A stretch of 64,000 nucleotides of DNA from Aquarana catesbeiana (lineage: Eukaryota; Chordata; Amphibia; Anura; Ranidae): contig NC_133333.1 of the NCBI RefSeq assembly GCF_042186555.1, positions 64,467,909 to 64,531,908 of the forward strand. The letters run 5' to 3'. The notes under the pieces are model-generated. The model saw only the letters and a list, made by a program, of their open reading frames with translations, did no database searches and was not told the DNA's origin. Each line of letters opens with the position of its first letter. The stretch's first letter is position 1. The position numbers and the translations under genes were made by a program. Below, in pieces: positions 1-10,543 of the stretch.

Positions 1-63
1 TTAGGCAGGCAAGCAGGTCATTCAGTGATCTGCAGTGAATAAAATATATATACAGTCTCCTAC
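1..63 (+). repeat. Minisatellite unit fragment of the host hAT leader
   Basis: Partial unit containing cattcagtgatctgcagtg and atatatacagtctcctac, the same text as the arrays at 5662, 31388 and 49429. The last five bases, CCTAC (59-63), are the left TSD copy of the Gypsy element that follows. Confidence 0.85.
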
Positions 64-503
64 TGTCAGGGAAGACGTCTGCAAGGCACTACTGTTGTTT
101 CCAGGCGCATACCTGTGTGCAGGCGCCAACCAAGAATGTCCAGAATGACTGTGGGCGCTGCTGCTGATGCGCATGCACGTGCGCGAATGGGGCCGCACGT
201 TGGCGCGTGCGCGCACCTGTTACCAGAACTGGCGCCAGTCGGTCTATTTAAATGGAGCTTCAACACTGGCTGGTTGCTGCTTGGTCTACAGCGTTACCTG
301 AATCCTGATTCCTGTCTGTTTGACTTCTGTTACCGATCCGACTTGTTCCCTACTACCGCTGCCTGCTTCCTGCCCTGACCCCTTGGCTTCCCACGGACTA
401 TTGTAAGTCTCCAGTTCCTGTTACCTAGCACCTGTTGCCGAACCTGCTTGTGACTCGACTACGCCTCTGCCTGCTGTCAGGCTCACCCACCAGGTACATG
501 ACA
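64..503 (+). repeat. 5' LTR of the Gypsy element (440 bp, internally deleted)
   Basis: Starts TGTCAGGG and ends catgaca. It matches the 3' LTR closely up to cctctgcctgctgtc, then jumps to aggctcacccacc, so about 368 bp present in the 3' LTR are missing. The CT-rich, repetitive sequence at the break suggests slippage or unequal pairing. The LTRs should be identical at insertion, so the length difference arose afterwards or during reverse transcription. Confidence 0.92.
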
Positions 504-516
504 GTATCAAGCAGCC
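502..516 (+). other. Probable primer-binding site, initiator-Met tRNA type
   Basis: Directly after the 5' LTR lies agtatcaagcagcc. Apart from one missing base it resembles the TGGTATCAGAGCAGG complement of initiator tRNA-Met used by many chromoviruses. The match is imperfect and short, so the assignment is tentative. Confidence 0.45.
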
Positions 517-1530
517 ATGACTGAGCCTGCAGAAGGAACCTCTCTCGTATCTGGAGTCTGTCAGAGCATCGCAGGCTTGACACAAGCAATCAAGATCCTG
601 CAGGAAAAGTTTGTTCAGCTTGAAGAACGTGTGCAGGTCCTGCCTCTTCCTGCCATTCCTGCGGCAGCATCTTCTGAAAATGTGTCAACCCGGACAGTGT
701 CCAGTACTGATTCTTCTACAGTGATGACATCCCCCGGGTGCCTTGTCCCGAACGTTTCTCCAGTGACCGGTCCAGGTTTAGAGCATTCCGCAATGCCTGC
801 CAGCTCTATTTTTCACTTCAACCACGGACTTTCTCTACCGAGACTACCAAGGTGGGGTTCATCATATCTCTGCTCCAGGGTGAACCCCAAACCTGGGCTC
901 ATCATCTGTTGGAAGTAAGGGATGCACAACTTGATACCATGTCCTCCTTCTTCCAGGCTATGTCCCGATTGTATGAGGACCCTCAACGAACTGCTACTGC
1001 CAAGTCTTCTCTCCATGCACTCCAGCAAGGCCGCCAAGCGCTCGAGCACTATGTTACGGACTTCAGATGCTGGAGTGCAGACACAGGTTGGAACAATGCA
1101 GCATTGCGGCATCAGTTCTGCCTGGGATTAGCAGAGGACCTGAAGGATGAGTTAGCTCGTGTGGGGGTGCCGAGTTCATTAGAGGACTTAATTTCTGTAT
1201 CCATTCAGATTGACCATCGTCTCCGAGAGCGTAGGCAAGAAAGGTCTACTGGTCCATCCCAACCTGTATGGATGCAACCTAAAGTTCCAGTTCGGGCCCA
1301 GCCAACATCTGTTAAGTTACCTTCATCCAAACCAACAACAGCAACGTCCACACGAATTGGCCTGATCCGCCCGTCATTCTCCTTTATAGAATGGTCACAA
1401 CGCTGTCAGGGCAATCTCTGCCTCTACTGTGGAGGGGCCGGCCATTATGTATGTAATTGCCCAACTAAAGGACGTAAATGTCTCACCGCTTCTTCAGTTA
1501 TCCAGTCAGTCCTGCCAGCAACTTCTGCTC
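517..1530 (+). pseudogene. gag: Gypsy gag (capsid and zinc knuckle), frameshifted
   Basis: Structural protein that packages the element RNA into cytoplasmic particles. The ATG at 517 (gcagccATGa) opens a reading frame with a coiled-coil-like start; near 735 the frame changes and the capsid region continues in another frame to about 1718. The capsid part holds a typical Ty3/Gypsy stretch (FRNACQLYFSLQP, then LLQGEPQTWAHHLLE). A CX2CX4HX4C zinc knuckle (CLYCGGAGHYVCNC) at about 1420-1460 is intact. One frameshift separates the N-terminus from the capsid, so no full gag can be made. Confidence 0.88.
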
Positions 1531-1539
1531 AACTGGCGC

Positions 1540-2103
1540 TTCCCATCACCTTCCAGCTTCCAGGCAGAAGCGTATCTACAACAGCAATTGTGGACTACGA
1601 GGAAGTTGCTTCATCGACTTGGCATTCGCAGGTCAGCAACATATTCCTCTTCTACCCAAGGAGCAAGGACTTACTGTATTTCTGGCCAATGGCTCCTGTG
1701 TTAAGTCTGGACTGGTGACTAAGGAGACTCTTCCATTGTTGACTTTGACTCCTACCAATCACAAGGAACTTTTACGTTTAGATGCAATTTCCTCACCCCT
1801 GTTTCCTGTCATTCTGGGCCTACCATGGCTTCAGGCCCATAACCCGCTAAATTGATTGGAGCTCTGGCAGCATCAAGTACCAGTCATCCTACTGTCAGGA
1901 GCACTGTCTATCTGAGCCCAACATGTCACCCACTGTGCTACTTTGTATGGACATTGATACTGAACTTTACCAAAGGGTGCCCGAGGCCTATCATGAATAT
2001 CTGGACGTTTTCAGTAAATGGGGGGCAGACACCCTACCTCCACACAGAGCCTACGATTGCCCCATCAAACTCCTGTCAGGGGCTGTAATTCTATTTATTT
2101 GGT
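1540..2103 (+). pseudogene. Gypsy aspartic protease and linker, damaged at the active site
   Basis: Retropepsin-type protease that would cut Gag-Pol. The family's DSG-type catalytic triad should lie near 1590-1620. Here the frame shifts inside that motif: one frame reads IVDYEEV and another continues as CFIDLAF, so the triad is not readable in one frame. The downstream flap and C-terminal part is seen at 1630-1855, including VILGLPWLQAHNP. The linker to reverse transcriptase (EYLDVFSKWGADTLPPHRAY) is at about 1990-2060, in a third frame. Confidence 0.8.
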
Positions 2104-3573
2104 CAGATCTTCCCTCTGTCTGAAAAGGAACTAGGTGCTCTGAAGGAGTACATTGACGAGAGTCTTCAAAAGGGGTTCATCCGCCCCTCTATTTCACCCG
2201 CTGGGGCGGGAATATTCTTTGTGGAAAAGAAGGACCATTCTCTACGGCCGTGCGTAGATTATCGCAAACTAAATAAAATCACGGTGAAGAACCGTTATCC
2301 CCTTCCCCTGGTTCCAGAACTTTTCCAAAGACGTCGCTCTGCTTCTATCTTCACCAAACTAGACTTGAGGGGAGCCTACAACCTTATCCGTATACGGAAG
2401 GGAGATGAGTGGAAGACTGCTTTTCGCACCCGTTTTGGCCATTACGAGTACCTCGTCATGCCATTTGGTCTGTGTAATGCGCCAGCTACGTTTCAGCACT
2501 TCATTAATGACGTCTTTAAGGACTACCTAGACATCTTTGTTATAGTTTACTTAGACGACATACTTGTGTTCTCCACCTCTCTTGCAAGTCATCGCGAACA
2601 TGTCAAGAATGTTCTCTGCCGCCTCCGCTTACATGGACTCTATGCCAAGTCAGAGAAGTGTGAGTTTGAGCAGTGAAGTATCCAGTTCTTGGGATTAATC
2701 ATCTCCACCGGTGGGATTGATATGGATCCCCAGAAAGTCTCAGCAATCCTGACCTGGCCAGCCCCCACTGATAAGAAAGGAATCCAGTGATTTGTGGGGT
2801 TTGCTAATTTTTACCGCAGATTCACCAAGAACTTTTTGGCTATCATCACCCCCATCACACAACTTACCAAGCAGGGTGTCCGTTTCCACTGGTCCCCCGA
2901 AGCCCAGGTTGCCTTCGAGACTCTTAAAAGACTGTTTACGTCTGCCCCCGTTCTAAGCCATCCAGATCCAGCGCTTCCCTACATTCTGGAGGTAGACGCT
3001 TCCGAGAGTGCTGTCAGAGGGGTTCTGTCCCAGCGTCTAGGTCTAAAGAATCTGATTCACCCTGTAGCCTTTTTCTCTCGGAAGCTCGCCCCTGCTGAGA
3101 AGAACTACGATGTCGGCGATCGTGAACTTCTTGCCATAAAAGCCGCCCTCGAGGAATGGAGGTATTTGCTAGAAGGGGCAGCACACCCAATACTGATATA
3201 TACGGATCATAAGAATCTTGAGTATTTGCGGACTGCTAAACAGCTGAAACCTCGCCAGGCCCGTTGGGCACTTTTCTTCTCAAGGTTCCTGTTTCATATA
3301 ACCTACAGACCTGGGTCTAAGAATGTCAAGCCTGACGCGCTGTCACGCATGTTCGAAGATCCTAAGGACTTGCCAGTGTCAGACACCATTCTGCCAGCAG
3401 GAAACTTCATACTACTACAGACTGACTTGGTGTCTCAACTACAACAAGCTTCCACAGTCACCCCTGCTCCCACCGGGGATACCCTTCAGGCAAGGGAGGG
3501 TCTTCTTTGGAAGGGGGACCGAGTTTTTGTTCCGGGAAGGAGTTCGGTTGCTGGTGTTCGGTTTTTGCCATGA
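2104..3573 (+). pseudogene. pol: Gypsy reverse transcriptase and RNase H, two in-frame stops
   Basis: Copies element RNA into DNA and removes the RNA strand. One frame runs from about 2104 (PLSEKELGALKEYIDESL) through the RT palm with LRPCVDYRKLN, FTKLDLRGAYNLIRI, VMPFGLCNAPATFQHF and the catalytic box VYLDDILVF at about 2547-2573. TGA stops at 2674-2676 and 2788-2790 interrupt it; both lie in otherwise conserved text. Connection and RNase H follow, with the first catalytic Asp in ILEVDAS (about 2985) and a later Asp in YTDHKNLEY. The frame ends at TGA 3571-3573. The domains are nearly full length, so decay is recent or slight. Confidence 0.92.
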
Positions 3574-5033
3574 TCATCCCTTAGCGTGGCATTTCGGGAT
3601 TCGCAAGACAACGGAGCGGGTGCAATGCACTTTCTGTGGCCTAATCTGGAAAAAGACTGTAAAAGCTACGTAGGTGCATGCACAACCTGTATCCAGAGTA
3701 AGAGCACCCGAAACAGGGCATGGGGCTTGCTCAGACCTCTGCTTGTGCCCGACAGGCCTTGGTCCATGATTTCGATGGACTTTATAGTGGAATTACCACC
3801 TTCTGAAGATTGTACGGCCATCTTTGTTATTGTGGATCGCCTGTCCAAGATGGCCCACTTCTTACCCTTAAGGGGTACACCATCTGCTGCAGAGATGGCT
3901 CGAGTGTTCATCAGGGAAATTGTGAGACTCCATGGGGTACCTGTTGATATCATATCTGACCGAGGGGTCCAATTTACATCCAGGTTTTGGAAATCACTCT
4001 GCGAGACCCTGAAGTACAAACTCTCTATGTCATCCGCATACCACCCAAGTCTAACGGACAGACCGAATGGACTAACCAAACTTTGGAGCAATACATCCGT
4101 TGCTTTACATCTTTTGTCCAAGATGACTGGGTGTCTCTCCTACCATTAGCCGAGTTTGCTTATAATAACTCCTGTCATTCAGCCACTAAACAGTCTCCGT
4201 TCTTCGCAAACTATGGCTTCCATCCCACCTTCTTGCCTGACCTTGTCTCCGAGCCCTCAGTTCCAGCCGTCCAGAATACAGTAGACTTTTTCAGTCGTAA
4301 CAATAAGATGTTGCAAGAAGCCTTAACCAAAGCACAGGAAGATAATAAGAAGGCTTTCGACAGAAGGAGGAGGGGAGAACTAATCCTGCAGCCTGGTGAT
4401 CAGGTGTGGTTAGCCACAAGCAATCTGAGGTTGGCTTGCCCGTCAAAGAAGCTTGCCCCAAAGTTTTTGGGACCGTTCCCTGTAAAGAGGAAAATTAACA
4501 ACGTTTCCTATGAACTATCTTTACCGGATTCCTATAGGATACATCCAGTGTTCCATGTATCTTTACTAAAACCCACAGTGCCAGATCCCTTTCCTAACAG
4601 GGGGACTAGACCGCCTGAACCAGTGATCATTAATGGGGACGAGGAGTTCGAGGTGGAAGCAATTGTAGACTGCAGGAGGAGAAGGGGTCGTCTGCAATAT
4701 CTGATTAAGTGGAAGAGCTATGGGCCAGAGGAAAACTCATGGGAACCTGAACAGGATGTGCACGCTATGGACTTGGTCCGCGCCTTTTTCCGCAGTCACT
4801 CCCAGAAGAGGAACCAATTGGGCATCCGGAGGCTGCCCGTAAGGGGGGGGCAGTGTCAGGGAAGACGTCTGCAAGGCACTACTGTTGTTTCCAGGTGCAT
4901 ACCTGTGTGCAGGCGCCAACCAAAAATGTCCAGAATGACTGTGGGCGCTGCTGCTGATGCGCGTGCGCAAACGGGACCGCGCTTTGGCGCGCGCGCACCT
5001 GTTACAAGAACTGGTGCCAGTCGGTCTATTTAA
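3500..5033 (+). pseudogene. Gypsy integrase with C-terminal chromodomain, frameshifted
   Basis: Integrates the cDNA; the chromodomain would direct it to modified chromatin. The HHCC zinc-binding region is split by a frameshift (HDHPLAWHFGIRKT in one frame, VGACTTCIQSK in the next). The DDE core shows Asp in ISMDFIVEL (about 3765-3790) and Asp in DIISDRGVQF (about 3946-3975). A further frameshift near 4060-4090 precedes the catalytic Glu region (TNQTLEQYIRCF). The C-terminal frame then stays open through GPFPVKR, HPVFHVSLLKP and a clear chromodomain at about 4640-4790 (EVEAIVDCRRRRGRLQYLIK, then ENSWEPEQDV). The frame runs into the LTR before stopping at 5033. Confidence 0.9.
4841..4853 (+). 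other. Polypurine tract of the Gypsy element
   Basis: The run aagggggggg followed by cag stands immediately before the 3' LTR (TGTCAGGG at 4854), the normal place for plus-strand priming. Confidence 0.75.
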
Positions 5034-5661
5034 ATGGAGCTTCAACACTGGTTGGTTGCTGCTTGGTCTACAGCGTTAACTGAATCCTGATTCCTGTCTG
5101 TTTGACTTCTGCTACCGATCCGGCTTGTTCCCTACTACCGCTGCCTGCTTCCTGCCCTGACCCCTTGGCTTCCCACGGACTATTCTCAGTCTCCAGTTCC
5201 TGTTACCTAGCACCTGTTGCTGAACCTGCTTGTGACCCGACTACACCTCTGCCTGCTGTCTATGCCTGATTTGCCCGTTTGTTGCCAAGACCTGCCTGTG
5301 ACCCGACTACACTTCTGCCTGCCACTTCTGCCTGATGTGCCTGTCTGCTGCCTACCCGATCTGTCTGACCCTGCTTCTGGCTGTCCAGCCTGCTTCAAGC
5401 CCCTGCGTCCAGTGGTGCATCTCTACCCATCTACTGCCAAGTCTACCAGCCATCAGCCACCTCTCCTGCCTGCTACCTGCTGTGTTCTGGCTTCCTGCTG
5501 CAAGTTCCTGGCTTCCGCTGATACAGACTTCTGGACTGATCATAGGCACTCTTACCCCACCGTGCTCCTGAGCCTGCTGTCCCACTATCAGGGGCTCTCA
5601 AGCCGGAGCTGTACGAGAGGCCTTCCTTTACACGTGAGGCTCACCCACCAGGTACGTGACA
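4854..5661 (+). repeat. 3' LTR of the Gypsy element (808 bp)
   Basis: Starts TGTCAGGG and ends cgtgaca, followed by the right TSD CCTAC (5662-5666). It carries ~368 bp absent from the 5' LTR (about 5262-5636), a CT-rich stretch with imperfect repeats built around 'gacccgactacacctctgcc' and 'ctgcctgctg'. Taken alone it would be the better reference for LTR length. Confidence 0.92.
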
Positions 5662-6371
5662 CCTACGTATATATATATCCACTGCATTCTAGTCTAGCCA
5701 AGCCTATATCTGACTGCAGGTAGTTCATGGTGTACGTTTTCAAATACACTTTCAGGCAGGCAGGCGATTCAGTGATCTGCAGTGCATTAAATATATATAC
5801 AGTCTCCAACATATATATATCCACTGCATTCTAGTCTAGCCAAGCCTATATCTGACTGCAGGTAGTTCCTGGTGTACGTTTTCAAATACACTTTCAAGCA
5901 GGCAGGTGATTCAGTGATCTGCAGTGCATAAAATATATATACAGTCTCCAACATATATATATCCACTGCATTCCAGTCTAGCCAAGCCTATATCTGACTG
6001 CAGGCCATTGATGGTGTACGTTTTCAAATACACTTTCAGGCAGGCATGCAAGCGATTCAGTGATCTGCAGTGCATTAAATATATATACAGTCTCCAACAT
6101 ATATATATATGCACTGCATTCTAGTCTAGCCAAGCCTATATCTGACTGCAGGTAGTTCCTGGTGTACGTTTTCAAATACACTTTCAAGCAAGCAGGTGAT
6201 TCAGTGATCTGCAGTGCATAAAATATATATACAGTCTCCAACATGTGTATATATATATATCCACTGCATTCCAGTCTAGCCAAGCCTATATCTGACTGCA
6301 GGCCATTATTGGTGTTTGTTTTCAAATACACTTTCAGGCAGGCAGGCAAGTGATTCAGTGATCTGAAGTGC

Positions 6372-6406
<35 letters not shown>

Positions 6407-7268
6407 TCTCCAACATATATATATCCACCGCATTCTAGTCTAGCCAAGCCTATATCTGACTGCAGGTAGTTCCTGGTGTACATTTTCAAATACGCTTTCA
6501 GGCAGGCAAGCAGGTGATTCAGTGATCTGCAGTGCATAAAAAATATACAGTCTCCTACATATATATAGCCACTGCATTCCAGTCTAGCCAAGCCTATATC
6601 TGACTGCAGGCCATTGCTGGTGTACGTTTTCAAATACACTTTCAGGCAGGCAGGCAGGCAAGTGATTCAGTGATCTGCAGTGCATAAAATATATATACAG
6701 TCTCCAACATATATATATATATCCACTGCATTCCAGTCTAGCCAAGCCTATATCTGACTGCAGGCCATTGCTAGTGTACGTTTTCAAATACACTTTCAGG
6801 CAGGCAAGTGATTCAGTGATCTGCAGTGCATTAAGTATATATACAGTCTCCAAAATATGTATATATCCACTGCATTCTACTCTAGCCAAGCCTATATCTG
6901 ACTGCAGGTAGTTCCTGGTGTACGTTTTCAAATACACTTGCAGGCAGGCAGGCAGGTGATTCAGTGATCTGCAGTGCATAAAATATTTATACAGTCTCCT
7001 ACATATATATCCACTGCATTCTAGTCTAGCCAAACCTATACCTGACTACAGGCCATTCCTGGTGTACATTTTCAAATACACTTTCAGGCAGGCAGGCAGG
7101 CAGGCAAGTGATTCAGTGATCTGCAGTGCATAAAATATATATACAGTCTCCAACATATATATATCCACTGCATTCCAGTCTACCCAAGCCTACATCTGAC
7201 TGCAGGCCATTGCTGGTGTACGTTTTCAAATATACTTTCAGGCAGGCAAGTGATTCAGTGATCTGCAG
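5662..7268 (+). repeat. Minisatellite array, ~145-bp unit, about 11 copies
   Basis: Each unit holds tatatatccactgcattc, tagccaagcctatatctgac, tgcaggcc or tgcaggtagttcc, ggtgtacgttttcaaatac, a variable (ggca)n run, and gtgattcagtgatctgcagtg followed by a TA-rich spacer. Units start near 5677, 5819, 5961, 6109, 6260, 6425, 6568, 6722, 6868, 7010 and 7165, a spacing of about 140-165 bp. Two unit types alternate (gccattgctggtg and gtagttcctggtg), suggesting expansion as pairs. Open frames across it are by-products of the repeat, not genes. Confidence 0.9.
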
Positions 7269-7872
7269 TAGACATGTGCATTTCGCTTCGTTCCGAATCG
7301 AAATTCGGACGAATTTTTCATTATTCGGAAATTCGGATGTATCCGAATTTCCAAATTAGAAAAGTAAAGAATTTAAACGAATCCGAAAAAAAACGAACGA
7401 ATTCGAAAACATATTCGAATCGAATTCGAAAACATATTCGAATCGAAGACAAATTCGAATCGAATTCGAAAACATATTCGAATCGAATTCGAAAAAAATA
7501 GAAAAAGTTTTTCTAAAAAAACCAATAATAAGAATATAAAATAATAAAGCAATAGAATGAATATATATATATTCTTTTCTATTATTTTATATTCTATAAT
7601 AGTCTTTTCAATTCAAATTCGAATTTCAGAACATGGCTTCTGAAGTTTGAATTTCGTATAGAATGAATTCGAATTTGAATAGAAAAGATTAGAACAGAAG
7701 ATAATAGAAAAGAAGACTAGAAAAACAATAGAACAGAATAGAAGAAAATATAATATATATATATTATATTTTCTTCTATTCTGTTCTATTGTTTTTCTAG
7801 TCTATTCTATTCTATTCTAATCTTTTATATTCAAATTTGATTTCGGTCTATATGAAATTCGAATTTTGGAAG

Positions 7873-7987
<115 letters not shown>

Positions 7988-8018
7988 ATCAATAAAAACA
8001 GAATAGAAAAAATTATAT

Positions 8019-8058
<40 letters not shown>

Positions 8059-8387
8059 CTATTGCTTTTCTATGCTATTCATTTCTATTGCTATTCTAAA
8101 CTTTTCTATTCGAATTTGAATTCATTCTATACGAAATTCGAATTTCGGAAGATGGCTTCTGAAAGTGGAATTTCGTATAGAATGAATTTGTATTTGAATA
8201 GAAAAGATTAGAATAGAAAATAATAGACTAGACAAACAATAGAACAGAACAGAATAAAATATAATATATATATATTTTATTCTATTCTGTTCTATTGTTT
8301 TTCTAGTCTTTTCTCTTCTACTCTATTCTAATCTTTTCTATTCAAATTCGAATTCATTTGATAAGAAATTCAAATTTCGGAAGATGG

Positions 8388-8471
<84 letters not shown>

Positions 8472-8749
8472 TTAAATAGAATGAAATCGAATTCTAATAG
8501 AAAAGACTAGAACAGAAAAACAATAGAACAGAATAGAAAAAAATATATATAAAAAAATATATAAAACCATCTTCCGAAATTGGAATTTGGTACAGAATGA
8601 ATTCAAATAGAAAAGATTAGAATAGAACAGAAAATAATATAAAAGAATAGCATAGAAAAACAATAGAACAGAATAGGAAAAAAAAATATTCTATTCTAAT
8701 CTTTTCTATTCAAATTCATTCTGTACCAAATTCCAGTTTCGGAAGATGG

Positions 8750-8805
<56 letters not shown>

Positions 8806-9724
8806 TTTCTATTCTGTTCTACTGTTCTATTGTTTTTCTATTCTATTCTTTTCTATTAGAATTTGATTTCATTCTATTTCTATATAACCATCTTCCGAAA
8901 TTCGAATTTCGTATAAAATGAATTTGAATTTGAATAGAAAAGATTAGAATAGAGTAGAAAGAATAGACTAGAAAAACAATAGAACAGAATAGAATAAGAT
9001 ATAATATATATATTATATTTTATTCTATTCTGTTCTATTGTTTTTCTAGTCTATTCTTTACTATTATTTTCTATTCAAATTCAAATTCATTCTATACGAA
9101 ATTCGAATTTCAGAAGCCATCTTCCGAAATTCGAATTTCGTATAGAATGAATTCAAGTTTGAATAGAAAAGTTTAGAATAGAATAAAAAAGAATAGCCTA
9201 GAAAAACAATGAAACAGAATAGAAAAAAATATAATATATATATTATATTTTATTCTCTTCTGTTCTATTGTTTTTCTAGTCTATTCGATTTCTATTATTT
9301 TCTATTCTAATCTTTTCTATTCAAATTCGAATTCACTCTATCCGAAAATCTAATTTTAGAAGCCATCTTCCGAAATTCGAATTTCGCATGGAATTAATTC
9401 AAATTCGAATAGAAAAGTTTAGAATAGAATAGAAAAGAATAGCATAGAAAAATAATGGAACAGAATAGAAAAAAATATATAATATATATATAACCATCTT
9501 CCGAAATTGGAATTTAGTACAGAATGAATTCGAATTAGAATAGAAAAGATTAGAATAGAATATATTATTTTTTTTCTATTCTGTTCTATTGTTTTTCTAT
9601 GCTATTCTTTTATATTTTCTATTCTATCCTAATCTTTTCTATTGGAATTCAATTTCATTCTATACGAATTTCAAATTTCGCAAAATGGTTATATATAGTT
9701 TACTTTTTCAAATTCAGTTAATGT

Positions 9725-10145
9725 TTTTTTCGAATGTGGTAGAATTTTTTCGAATTTGATAGTTTTTTTCGAATGTGGTAGAATTTTTTCGAATTTGACA
9801 GTTTTTTTCGAATGTGGTAGAATTTTTTCGAATTTGATAGTTTTTTTTCGAATGTGGTAGAATTTTATCGAATTTGACAGTTTTTTTCGAATGTGGTAGA
9901 ATTTTTTCGAATTTGATAGTTTTTTTTCGAATGTGGCAGAATTTTTTCGAATTTGATAGTTTTTTATCGAATGTGGTAGAATTTTTTCGAATTTGATAGT
10001 TTTTTTTCGAATGTGGTAGAATTTTTTCGAATTTGATAGTTTTTTTTCGAATGTGGTAGAATTTTTTCGAATATGATAGTTTTTTTTTCGAATACGGTCG
10101 AATTTTTTCGAATACGGTCGAATTTTTTCGAATGCGGTCGAATTT
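9725..10145. repeat. ~40-bp tandem repeat of TTCGAA-type units, about ten copies
   Basis: Units read 'tttttttcgaatgtggtag' followed by 'aattttttcgaatttgatag'. They decay rightwards into 'cgaatacggtcgaattttt'. The minus strand is open for 170 codons (9689-10201) with a Lys/Phe/Ser-rich periodic translation, as expected when a unit of about 39-40 bp lacks stops. I do not regard it as a gene. Confidence 0.85.
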
Positions 10146-10284
10146 TTTCTAATTCGAATACGAAACAAAACGAATTCCGAAAACGAATGTAACGAATGCA
10201 ACGAATTTAACTAAACGAATTTAGTTAAATAACGAATCGAAACTAAACTAAACTAAACAAATTTTTTCATCCTGCACATGTCTA

Positions 10285-10400
10285 ATCTGCAGTGCATTAA
10301 ATATACAGTATATACAGTCTCCAACATATGTATATATCCACTGCATTCTAGCCTAGCCAAGCCTATATCTGACTGCAGGTAGTTCCTGGTGTACGTTTTC
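10285..10400 (+). repeat. Minisatellite remnant between two insertions
   Basis: One partial unit of the ~145-bp array, from atctgcagtgcattaaatat to cctggtgtacgttttc. The final 13 bases GGTGTACGTTTTC (10388-10400) are the left TSD copy of LINE-B. Confidence 0.88.
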
Positions 10401-10429
10401 CTTTTTTTTTTTCACAATAAAGTTTTATT
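10401..10429 (-). terminator. 3' end and poly(A) tail of LINE-B
   Basis: On the minus strand this reads caataaaactttattgtg followed by an A run. AATAAA lies at plus-strand 10424-10429 (tttatt). LINE-A inserted 15-30 bases from this end and split it from the rest of LINE-B at 17003. Confidence 0.8.
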
Positions 10430-10543
10430 GAAAAGAAAAACAGGGGGCGTGACCGGAAGCCGACCCTGATGGCAGCCTAATCCCTCAGCTCTCTCAGCCC
10501 ACAGCGAAAACGGCGTATTTTGGGTGATTTTGACCGCAAATAC

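Larger units (their letters stand above)
64..5661 (+). mobile_element. Ty3/Gypsy LTR retrotransposon, chromovirus type, with TSD CCTAC
   Basis: A complete but inactive LTR retrotransposon. Both LTRs begin TGTCAGGGAAG and end in GACA, and the element is flanked by CCTAC at 59-63 and 5662-5666. The order is LTR, gag, protease, reverse transcriptase, RNase H, integrase, chromodomain, purine tract, LTR. Integrase after RNase H and a C-terminal chromodomain mark the chromovirus branch of Ty3/Gypsy. Several frameshifts and in-frame stops break the polyprotein. It sits between the bases 'tctcctac' and 'gtatatat' of a host minisatellite unit, so it entered an already expanded array. Confidence 0.95.

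Noticed and set aside
5978..7033. Frames of about 150 codons across the minisatellite
   Set aside because: The repeat happens to lack stops in one frame; the translation repeats with the unit.
5662..7268. Regularly spaced repeats suggestive of a CRISPR array
   Set aside because: Units are contiguous ~145-bp copies with no unique spacers, and the DNA is eukaryotic.
9689..10201. 170-codon minus-strand open frame
   Set aside because: It reads through a ~40-bp AT-rich tandem repeat; the translation is periodic and low in complexity, with no domain.
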